Assembly (NCBI RefSeq): GCF_000378245.1
Contig: NZ_KB899495.1
Location: forward strand, 277,113 to 341,112
DNA length: 64,000 bases
From: Aromatoleum toluclasticum ATCC 700605
Lineage (GTDB): Bacteria > Pseudomonadota > Gammaproteobacteria > Burkholderiales > Rhodocyclaceae
Direction: 5' to 3'
The notes beneath the pieces were generated by a model. It had not been told where the DNA came from and did no database searches. It saw only the letters and a program-made list of their open reading frames with translations. Position numbers and translations under genes: made by a program. Positions 57,458 through 64,000 of the stretch are shown here, one piece after another (the stretch's first letter is position 1; the number at the start of each line of letters is the position of its first letter).

Positions 57458-58498
57458 TCATTCGACGTGCAGCACCGCCCGGCCGGCGACCATGCGTCCG
57501 ATGACGTGGCCCTCGCTGCGCTGCTCCTCGCGGATCGCCGCCAGCACCGCATCGACGCCGGACTCGGAGCAGGCGATCAACAGGCCGCCGCTGGTCTGCG
57601 GGTCGGTGATGAACTTGCGCTGCCACTCCGGCGCATCGGCGGGCAGCGCCACGTCCTCGCCATAGCTCGCCCAGTTGCGCGTCGAGGCCCCGGTGGCGAC
57701 GCCGTCGCGCACGAGCTTCTCGGCAGCGGCGATCTTCGGCAGCGCATCGAAGTTCACGGTCGCGCCGAGCTTCGAACCGCGACAGATCTCCAGCAGGTGC
57801 CCGGCGAGGCCGAAGCCCGTGACGTCGGTCACCGCATGCACGCCGCCCATGCCGGCAAGGCGTGCGCCGACGCGATTGAGCAGTGTCGTCCAGCGCAGCA
57901 TCTCGGCGTAGTCCGCATCCGTCAGCAAGCCCTTCTTGAGGCCCGCGGAGAGGATGCCGATGCCCAGCGGCTTAGTCAGGATCAGCACGTCGCCCGCCTG
58001 CGCGCCGGCGTTCTTCTTGACCTGCGCCGGATCGACGACGCCCAGCCCGACGAGGCCGTAGATCGGCTCCAGCACGTCGATGGAGTGGCCGCCGGCGATC
58101 GGGATGCCCGCGTCGCGGCACACCGAGGCGCCACCTTCGAGGATGCGGCCGATCACCTCGGGCGGCAGCTTGTCGAGCGGCATGCCCACGAGCGCCAGCG
58201 CCATGATGGGACGCCCGCCCATCGCGTACACGTCGGACAGCGCATTGGTCGCGGCGATGCGGCCGAAATCGTAGGGATCGTCGACGATGGGGGTGAAGAA
58301 ATCGGTCGTCGCGACGATGGCCTGCCGCTCGTTCAGCTGGTACACGGCCGCATCGTCGGCGGTTTCGGTGCCCACCAGCAGCTCGGGCGGGACAATGCCG
58401 GCCGGCGCGTGCGCGAGGAGTTTCGACAGCACCGCGGGAGCGATTTTGCAGCCGCATCCGCCGCCGTGGGAGAATTGCGTAAGTTTGATCTGATCCAT
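57458..58498 (-). CDS. selD: selenide, water dikinase
   Basis: The 346-residue protein begins MDQIKLTQFSHGGGCGCK. The catalytic position is Cys17 in GGGCGCKIAP (cysteine, not selenocysteine), with Lys18 next to it. The PurM-like N- and C-domains are evident (ETADDAAVYQLNERQAIVATTDFFTPIVDDPYDFGRIAATNALSDVYAMGG, spread over about 45-95, binds ATP and metal). It makes selenophosphate from selenide and ATP. It is divergent from the selenouridine synthase gene with 56 bp between the starts. Confidence 0.95.
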   Translation of the reverse strand: MDQIKLTQFSHGGGCGCKIAPAVLSKLLAHAPAGIVPPELLVGTETADDAAVYQLNERQAIVATTDFFTPIVDDPYDFGRIAATNALSDVYAMGGRPIMALALVGMPLDKLPPEVIGRILEGGASVCRDAGIPIAGGHSIDVLEPIYGLVGLGVVDPAQVKKNAGAQAGDVLILTKPLGIGILSAGLKKGLLTDADYAEMLRWTTLLNRVGARLAGMGGVHAVTDVTGFGLAGHLLEICRGSKLGATVNFDALPKIAAAEKLVRDGVATGASTRNWASYGEDVALPADAPEWQRKFITDPQTSGGLLIACSESGVDAVLAAIREEQRSEGHVIGRMVAGRAVLHVE

Positions 58499-58554
58499 GG
58501 ATTCCGAAGGGGAAAGACGGCCGTCCGGCGAACACCGGCGCGCCGCGACAAGGC

Positions 58555-59604
58555 ATGAAAAAAGGCATCGCGACCGTAGCACAGCTGAACACCTTTGACG
58601 AGTTCATCGACGCCCGCAGCCCCGCGGAATTCGAGGAGGACCACATCCCCGGCGCAATCAGCTGCCCGGTGCTGGACAACGAGCAACGTGCCATCGTCGG
58701 CACCATCTACAAGCAGCAGTCGGCTTTCGACGCGCGCCGCATCGGCGCCGCGATGGTCGCCGAGAACATCGCCCGCCACCTGCGCGAGCGCTTCCAGGAC
58801 AAGCCCAAGGACTGGCGCCCGCTCGTCTACTGCTGGCGCGGCGGCCAGCGCAGCGGCTCCTTCGTGACCTGGCTGCGGCTCATCGGCTGGGATGCGTGCC
58901 AGCTCGAAGGCGGCTACAAGAACTGGCGCCGCATGGTCGTCACCGAACTGGAAACCCTGCCGCAGCGCTTCGACCTGCGCGTGCTCTGCGGGGCGACCGG
59001 CAGCGGCAAGACGCGCGTGCTCGAGCAGCTCGCGGCGCTCGGCGCGCAGGTGCTCGACCTGGAGGATCTCGCCGCGCACAAGGGGTCGGTGCTGGGCGCC
59101 CTGCCCGACCGTCCGCAGCCGACGCAGAAGTCCTTCGAGACCCGCCTGTACGAAAAGCTGCACGGCTTCGACCCCGCGCACCCGGTCTTCGTCGAGGCGG
59201 AAAGCCGCAAGATCGGCCGCATCCACCTGCCCGAGGGCCTGATCGCCCACATGCGGGCGAGCCCCTGCGTTGCGATCGAGGCCACGCGCGACGCGCGCAT
59301 CGAATTTCTGGTGCGCGACTACGACTATCTCGGCGACGACGTGCCCGACCTGCAGAACCGCATCAATTTCCTGCGCGGCCTGCAGAGCAACGAGGTCATC
59401 GACCGCTGGAAGGATCTCGCCCGCCAGCAAGACCTGCACACGCTGTACGGCGAGTTCATCGACCTGCATTACGACCCGCTCTACCAGCGCTCGCAGAACC
59501 GCAATTTCGCACGTTTCCCGGAGGCGCCGAGCTTCGCCTGCAACGACCTCACACCCGCAGGCATCCGCGAGCTGGCGCAGCGGATCCTCGCGGCGCAGCC
59601 GTGA
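58555..59604 (+). CDS. selU: tRNA 2-selenouridine synthase
   Basis: The 349-residue protein (also called MnmH or YbbB) joins a rhodanese domain with the catalytic cysteine in LVYCWRGGQRSGS (near residue 96) to a P-loop domain with GATGSGKTRVLEQL (near residue 145). It geranylates 2-thiouridine and replaces the sulfur with selenium at U34 of some tRNAs, using selenophosphate from SelD, encoded divergently. It ends 6 bp before the stop of the convergent response-regulator gene, so no terminator fits between. No selA or selB lies in the window, so a use of selenium in proteins is neither supported nor excluded. Confidence 0.94.
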   Translation: MKKGIATVAQLNTFDEFIDARSPAEFEEDHIPGAISCPVLDNEQRAIVGTIYKQQSAFDARRIGAAMVAENIARHLRERFQDKPKDWRPLVYCWRGGQRSGSFVTWLRLIGWDACQLEGGYKNWRRMVVTELETLPQRFDLRVLCGATGSGKTRVLEQLAALGAQVLDLEDLAAHKGSVLGALPDRPQPTQKSFETRLYEKLHGFDPAHPVFVEAESRKIGRIHLPEGLIAHMRASPCVAIEATRDARIEFLVRDYDYLGDDVPDLQNRINFLRGLQSNEVIDRWKDLARQQDLHTLYGEFIDLHYDPLYQRSQNRNFARFPEAPSFACNDLTPAGIRELAQRILAAQP

Positions 59605-59610
59605 GCGTCG

Positions 59611-61032
59611 TCACAGGTGGGTCACCGTGAGCCCGAACTTGTCGATGCGGTAGCGCAAGGTATCGCGGCTGATACCGAGCACGCGGGCCGCACGCGACAC
59701 GTTCCAACCGGTCTGGCGCAGCGCGTCGAGCAACGCGCGGCGCTCCATGTCCTCCAGCGTCAGCGGCGCGGAGGACGCGGCCGCCGCCGCGGGCGCGAAC
59801 TCCGGCACGGCATGCGGCAGCGGCGGCGGCGGCACCGTGACGCCGGTCGACAGCGCTAGCTGAGAAACGTCGATTTCCGGCCCTGTCGCCAGCAGTACGG
59901 CCTGTTCAAGCACGTTGCGCAACTCGCGTACGTTGCCCGGCCAGCAGTGCGCGAGCAGCAGCGCCTCGGCCTCTGGTGTCAGTGCGGGCGGGTTCTTGCC
60001 GTAACGCGCGGCGTGCAGCGCAACGAAATGACGTGCCAGCGACAGGATGTCGGCCCCGCGCTCGCGCAGCGGCGGCAGGCTCAGCTGGAACACGCACAGG
60101 CGGAAGTAGAGGTCGGCGCGGAAGCTGCCTTCGCGCACCAGGGTTTCCATCGGCCGATGCGTGGCGGCGACGATGCGCACGTTCACGCGCTGGTCGCGCA
60201 GGCTGCCGATGCGCCGCACGGTCTTTTCTTCCAGCAGCTTCAGCAGCTTGGCCTGCAGGGACAGGTCCATGTCGCCGATCTCGTCGAGGAACAGGGTACC
60301 CCCCTCGGCCGTCTCGACGAGGCCCAGCTTGCGCTCGCGCGCATCGGTAAAGGCGCCGCGTTCGTAGCCGAACAGTTCGGACTCGAGCAGTTGCGCGGGA
60401 ATCGACGCGCAATTCAGTTCGACGAAGGGCTTGTCGCGCCGCGGCCCGTTGAAGTGCAGTGCCCGCGCCACCAGCTCCTTGCCGGTTCCCGTTTCACCCA
60501 GCACCAACACGGCCGGCGCATCGGTGTCTTGCAACTGCGATTCCGCGTCGAGCAGCTGGCGCAGCGTGTTCTTCAGCCCGACCATGGGCGCGGAGTCGCC
60601 GAACAGGCTGGCCAGGTCCGTGGCATCGGCCTCGCGGCGATGGTAGTAGTCCAATGCACTGTCGCGCTGCTTCTCGTCGAAAGCCTTGTCGATCAGCAGT
60701 TTGAGCTTGCCCAACGCAACCGGCTTGGTCAGGAAGTCGCGCGCCCCTGACTTCATCGCCTCGACGGCCAGTTCGACCGTGCCATGCCCGGTGATCATGA
60801 TGACGGGGATGCCGGAATCGAAGGCCCGCACGCGCGTCAGCGCCTCCAGACCGTTGAGGCCCGGAAGGTTGAAGTCGAGGATAACCCCGTCGGGCTTGAA
60901 CACGTCGAGCAGCGCCAGCCCATCCTCGGCGCTGGCCGCGACGCGCACGTCGTAGCCGCTGCGCTCGAGATAGATACGGATGTTCTTGCCGAGGACCGCT
61001 TCGTCCTCGATCACCAGAATCGCGCGCCCCAT
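59611..61032 (-). CDS. sigma-54-dependent response regulator (NtrC family) with a GAFTDA loop
   Basis: The 473-residue protein has a receiver domain (phosphorylated Asp53 in VILDFNLPG; 1-120), an AAA+ domain (about 155-390; Walker A GETGTGKE, Walker B GTLFLDEIGD, arginine finger region RFRADLYFRL) and a C-terminal Fis-type helix-turn-helix (ALLDALRQTGWNVSRAARVLGISRDTLRYRI). The sigma-54-contact loop reads GAFTDA where the consensus is GAFTGA. The alanine/proline-rich linker (about 405-430) is flexible. It is encoded 27 bp after its sensor kinase. Its target promoters are not known, and a clear -24/-12 site was not found in the window. Confidence 0.9.
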   Translation of the reverse strand: MGRAILVIEDEAVLGKNIRIYLERSGYDVRVAASAEDGLALLDVFKPDGVILDFNLPGLNGLEALTRVRAFDSGIPVIMITGHGTVELAVEAMKSGARDFLTKPVALGKLKLLIDKAFDEKQRDSALDYYHRREADATDLASLFGDSAPMVGLKNTLRQLLDAESQLQDTDAPAVLVLGETGTGKELVARALHFNGPRRDKPFVELNCASIPAQLLESELFGYERGAFTDARERKLGLVETAEGGTLFLDEIGDMDLSLQAKLLKLLEEKTVRRIGSLRDQRVNVRIVAATHRPMETLVREGSFRADLYFRLCVFQLSLPPLRERGADILSLARHFVALHAARYGKNPPALTPEAEALLLAHCWPGNVRELRNVLEQAVLLATGPEIDVSQLALSTGVTVPPPPLPHAVPEFAPAAAAASSAPLTLEDMERRALLDALRQTGWNVSRAARVLGISRDTLRYRIDKFGLTVTHL

Positions 61033-61059
61033 AGCCCTTCTCCTGCCCGATCGAATCCG

Positions 61060-62553
61060 TCAAGCGCACGTCAGCGTCAGGTGCACGGCGGTTCCGCAAC
61101 CCGGCGTGCTGTCGATTTCCATCGTACCGCCGTAGCGCTCGACGATGCGCCGGGCGAGCGCCAGCCCGACACCCAGCCCCTGCGTCTTGGTCGTGTAGAA
61201 CGGCTTGCCCGCCCGCTGCAACTGCTCTGCGGTCATCCCGGGACCGCTGTCGCGCACCGTGAGCACCACCTCGCGTCCGCCGCGCGTATTCTCACAGCCG
61301 ATTTCCAGCCGACCGTCGGCCTGGATTGCCTCGATCGCGTTCGCCACCAGGCTATGCAGGACCTGCGCAAGCAGCAGCGGATCGCCATGCACGGGCGGAA
61401 CCTGGGGCGGCATATGCAGCGACGCCGTGATGTGCCGCCTGTGCAGTTCGCGCCCGAACTCCTCGACGCAGCGCGCCACGATGGGTGCGAGCAACACTGC
61501 GCCGGCCTTCTCGTCCAGTGGCCGCGAGTAGGACAGCAGTTCGCGCACCCAGGCTTCGAGCCGGTCGGATTCCGAAATGATGTCGCCCGCCGCCTCGCGT
61601 CCCGTCTGCTCGTCGGTGACCAGGATCAGCTCGGCGGAGCTGCGGATCGATGCCAGCGGATTGCGGATGCCGTGCGCGACCGCGGAACTCATCTCCCCCA
61701 CCACGGCCAGCGTCTCCGCATCGACCAGGCGGCGCTGCTGCTCGGAGATCAGCAGGTCCGCCCGCCGCACCATGCCGAACAGGGCGACATACAGGAATAG
61801 TCCGGCCAGCGCGGCGCCGATCGCGATGTTGCGATTGAGCTGTTGCAGGGCATTGAACAGCGCCACGGGATTCTTGTAGAACTCGATCGCGCCCAGCATC
61901 GTGCCGTCCGTGTCGCGCACCGGCAGGTAGATCTCGACGAAGAAGTTGGCGGCACGTGCCAGATGCATGTGCTCCGCCTTTTCCTCGACCTCATGATGCT
62001 TGCCGTGTGCGACGAGCTGCCCCGCGAGGGCTTCGTCGAGCTCCTCGTTGGCGCCGAACTGCTGTCCGATCAGCTCCGCCTCGCTCGACCACAGGATGCG
62101 ACGCGACGTATCGTAAACATTTGCCCTCAGCACTCCCGGCATCCGCCCGAGGTGGGCAAACGCCCCGCCCGGCTCGTCTGCGCTGACCGGCTCGCGGTCG
62201 ACGAGGAGCTTGCGCATGGACTGCTCGGTCATGACCAGATTTTCGACCATCTCCATGGTCAACTGGCCTTCCTGCCGGACCATGCGCTCGGTCACGAATT
62301 CCGAGATCAGGTAGCCCGCAATCGCCGAGATCGAGGAGATCGACATCAGCCCGATCAGCGCAAACCAGCGACTCAGGTTGAACGGCCGCAACAGCACGGG
62401 CGTCGCACGTTTTTCACGTCTGGTTCCGGCCATTGCAGCATCCCCCGCGCCCGCATTCACCCCGGCGGACAATTCGCGGCCCCATGCGTCGCCCGCCGAA
62501 CCGGGAACGACACGCGCGCATGCCCGCCGTATGGAGAGAATGCTTGCGTTCAT
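61060..62553 (-). CDS. membrane sensor histidine kinase, partner of the NtrC-type regulator
   Basis: The 497-residue kinase has two membrane helices (about 63-84 and 250-272) flanking a periplasmic sensor of about 165 residues, then a dimerisation domain with the phosphorylated histidine in SSAVAHGIRNPLAS near 303, and a catalytic domain with the N box LVANAIEAI, G1 VRDSGPGM and G2 GLGVGLALARRI. The His-rich stretch HGKHHEVEEKAEHMHLA in the sensor region (about 200-216) might bind a metal; this is inference. The ATG overlaps the stop of the hydrolase gene (ATGA), supporting the long N-terminus. The signal is unknown. Confidence 0.9.
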   Translation of the reverse strand: MNASILSIRRACARVVPGSAGDAWGRELSAGVNAGAGDAAMAGTRREKRATPVLLRPFNLSRWFALIGLMSISSISAIAGYLISEFVTERMVRQEGQLTMEMVENLVMTEQSMRKLLVDREPVSADEPGGAFAHLGRMPGVLRANVYDTSRRILWSSEAELIGQQFGANEELDEALAGQLVAHGKHHEVEEKAEHMHLARAANFFVEIYLPVRDTDGTMLGAIEFYKNPVALFNALQQLNRNIAIGAALAGLFLYVALFGMVRRADLLISEQQRRLVDAETLAVVGEMSSAVAHGIRNPLASIRSSAELILVTDEQTGREAAGDIISESDRLEAWVRELLSYSRPLDEKAGAVLLAPIVARCVEEFGRELHRRHITASLHMPPQVPPVHGDPLLLAQVLHSLVANAIEAIQADGRLEIGCENTRGGREVVLTVRDSGPGMTAEQLQRAGKPFYTTKTQGLGVGLALARRIVERYGGTMEIDSTPGCGTAVHLTLTCA

Positions 62554-63575
62554 CCCGCGCCCCTTCCGTCCGGCCCTGAAGAAGGTTTGCCCCGCAACTC
62601 CGCAGTCCGCGCCGCGCTCTCGACCAGCCCGAACAAGTGGCCGAACACCCGTTGCCCGAGCTCGCCCCGGCGCATACTGCGCCGGAAGGAATGCGGCGAG
62701 CGCGGCAGCAACTCAAAGCGTACCGGCGCCGCCAGCCCAAGCTCGACCGCCCTGGCGTTGACCGCATCCACCCAACGGATCCCGCGCTCCACCCGGGACA
62801 AGCCCTGCTCGGTCATCACGCGATCAGTCTTGCGCATCGCCGTGCCCTCGTACACATCGCGCTCGCCCACCAGGACCCACCCTGGCACCCCGAGGAACCG
62901 GTCCAGTTCGAAGCCGCCCATTTGCAGGCGCCTGCTGTAACGCGCCCCGTAAGGATAGCGTCGCTGCGCGTCCGGAAAGGTGTACCAACCGGCCGAGCCG
63001 ACCACATAGCCCGCCACCCGGTCGGGATACGCCATCGCGTAACGATGCACGAACTGCCCGCCCCCCGAAAAACCGAAAAGGTGCAGGCGGTCGCCGCTCG
63101 CCCCTGTCGTCCGCGCCACTTCGGCGACGATCGCCTCCATCACTTCGACGGGACTCTCGCCACGCTCGTTGGCGGTCAGCCGCTGGTAACGGGGAAACCG
63201 TTTGTACTCGTACAGAGGCGCCACCAGCACGACGCCGGCACGCTCCGCGTAGGGGGCAAACATGCTCACCTGCTCCCACGCATTGCGGGAGATGCCGTGC
63301 ACGGTAACGAGTATCGGCGCATCGGCGCCGCCGCGCGAGGGCACGTATACGACGTACTGCAGGCTCGCGTCGGATTCGAGAGCGCGCTGCTCGATCCGGC
63401 CCCGCAGCGGCGTCAGCTTCCGCACCGCACTCGCGTCGAGACTCTCGATTGCGTGCCTCCTGTCCCCCCGTCCGGCTGCGGGCGCTGCCGTGGAGGCCAC
63501 GGTGACCTGGCAGGGCGCGACGGCCATGACCGCAGGCTTATCGTTCGGGGGCAAGAGATGGGGGGGGCAAAGCAT
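62550..63575 (-). CDS. alpha/beta hydrolase (PHB depolymerase/LpqC-like)
   Basis: The 341-residue protein has an esterase fold: YVVYVPSRGGADAPILVTVHGISRNAWEQ in the first part (about 75-105), the nucleophile elbow GFSGGGQF near 170, and a late region ending in LPRSPHSFRRSM that may hold the catalytic histidine (PHSF). It resembles LpqC-type and polyhydroxyalkanoate-depolymerase-like esterases. The N-terminus (MLCPPHLLPPNDKPAVMAVAPC) is not a classical signal peptide; a later ATG (MAVAPCQV) may be the real start. It starts 4 bp after the ABC ATPase stop and overlaps the kinase start, so the operon reads ABC-hydrolase-kinase-regulator. The substrate is unknown. Confidence 0.75.
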   Translation of the reverse strand: MLCPPHLLPPNDKPAVMAVAPCQVTVASTAAPAAGRGDRRHAIESLDASAVRKLTPLRGRIEQRALESDASLQYVVYVPSRGGADAPILVTVHGISRNAWEQVSMFAPYAERAGVVLVAPLYEYKRFPRYQRLTANERGESPVEVMEAIVAEVARTTGASGDRLHLFGFSGGGQFVHRYAMAYPDRVAGYVVGSAGWYTFPDAQRRYPYGARYSRRLQMGGFELDRFLGVPGWVLVGERDVYEGTAMRKTDRVMTEQGLSRVERGIRWVDAVNARAVELGLAAPVRFELLPRSPHSFRRSMRRGELGQRVFGHLFGLVESAARTAELRGKPSSGPDGRGAG

Positions 63576-63579
63576 GTGC

Positions 63580-63999
63580 TCACCCCGCCGCGTTGGCTTC
63601 GCGCTGGAACAACCGCCGGGTGCGGCTCACGCGTCCCATGAGCTCGTCCGGCGTGCCGGATTCAAGCAATCGTCCGGCTTCGACGTACCAGACGAGGTCA
63701 GCCTGAATCATCCGCGCATAACTGTGCGTCACCATCAGTGTGGTCCCGGCAAAATTGTCGAGAATCCGCCCGAAACCGCGTGCCGAGGCCGGATCGAGGT
63801 TTGCGTCGGCCTCGTCCAGCAGCAGCACCGACGGATTTCCGAGCAGAGCCCGTGCCCAAGCGATGCGCTGACGCTGTCCGTACGACAGATTCGCCCCCGC
63901 GTCCGCTACGCGCGTGCGCGCGCCATCCGGCAAGTCCGCCAGCAGCTCATCGACGCCGCACAGGCCGGCGACGCGGGCGATTTCGGCATCCGGCGCATC
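63580..63999 (-). CDS. ABC transporter ATP-binding domain, C-terminal part, cut by the window edge
   Basis: The last 139 residues of an ABC protein are present; the frame is open to the edge. The signature motif is a variant, LSYGQRQRIAWARAL, followed by Walker B LLLDEADANLD and the H-loop MVTHS. The C-terminus (GRLLESGTPDELMGRVSRTRRLFQREANA) is typical of half- or full-size exporters (ABC_membrane plus ABC_tran), so a membrane domain probably lies beyond the edge. It is the first visible gene of the operon with the hydrolase and the two-component system. Confidence 0.8.
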   Translation of the reverse strand, partial: DAPDAEIARVAGLCGVDELLADLPDGARTRVADAGANLSYGQRQRIAWARALLGNPSVLLLDEADANLDPASARGFGRILDNFAGTTLMVTHSYARMIQADLVWYVEAGRLLESGTPDELMGRVSRTRRLFQREANAAG

Positions 64000-64000
64000 G

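Noticed and set aside
58440-58498. Selenocysteine in SelD
   Set aside because: The catalytic codon encodes cysteine (GGGCGCK) and no in-frame TGA interrupts the gene.

Overview
This 64 kb window is GC-rich chromosome from a betaproteobacterium. The rimP-nusA-infB-rbfA-truB-rpsO-pnp order, the scpA/scpB/rluB block, hopanoid genes (hpnCDE) and a membrane-anchored molybdenum enzyme next to acyl-CoA dehydrogenases suggest the Rhodocyclales (Azoarcus/Aromatoleum/Thauera type). The genus is inferred from gene content and was not established by any search.

Layout. (1) 0-8.3 kb: a catabolic island. A three-subunit DMSO-reductase-family oxidoreductase (molybdopterin subunit, four-cluster ferredoxin subunit, membrane anchor) lies downstream of an acyl-CoA dehydrogenase. 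A second acyl-CoA dehydrogenase and a methyltransferase run divergently. Both promoters carry nearly the same TetR-type palindrome, so the two arms are probably one regulon. (2) 8.3-12.1 kb: a decayed mobile region. A 5'-truncated tyrosine phosphatase is joined to an IS21-family istA fragment, which abuts the remnant of a PFGI-1/ICEclc-type integrative element (truncated parA, parB with an internal stop codon, a DUF2857 gene, a winged-helix gene cut by the IS end). The remnant sits at the 3' end of tRNA-His. (3) 12.1-27.8 kb: housekeeping. tRNA-Pro/Arg/His, dksA, then on the minus strand a PHP phosphatase, a Sua5/YciO protein, an M50 protease, trpS, scpA, scpB and rluB, followed by a strong promoter, a leader with two terminator-like hairpins, and rimP-nusA-infB-rbfA-truB-rpsO-pnp. 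(4) 27.8-31.9 kb: a 676-bp stretch without a recognisable gene, then gcvH-gcvP without gcvT. (5) 31.9-36.8 kb: a beta-glucan locus with a membrane GH17 protein and a GH17-GT2 synthase. (6) 36.9-46 kb: LysR/fpr, a NrfJ-like periplasmic protein with a small lipoyl-domain protein, a CHASE-PAS-GGDEF cyclase, ettA, an exported metallo-beta-lactamase-fold hydrolase, a cation/proton antiporter and tRNA-Leu. (7) 46-53 kb: an Att/Lol-type ABC export system with an AttH-like lipocalin, a binding-protein/GGDEF signalling pair, and a REP doublet. (8) 53-64 kb: hpnCDE (squalene for hopanoids), a LolD-like ATPase divergent from a GDSL esterase, selD divergent from selU (mnmH), and an operon of an ABC transporter (cut by the window edge), an alpha/beta hydrolase, a histidine kinase and a sigma-54 response regulator.

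The parts most worth follow-up are the molybdenum enzyme/acyl-CoA dehydrogenase regulon with its paired operators, the ICE-IS-phosphatase junction, the rimP leader, the two-gene GH17 locus, the cysteine-bearing lipoyl protein, and the GAFTDA variant of the sigma-54 activator. All functional calls rest on motifs and family knowledge only.
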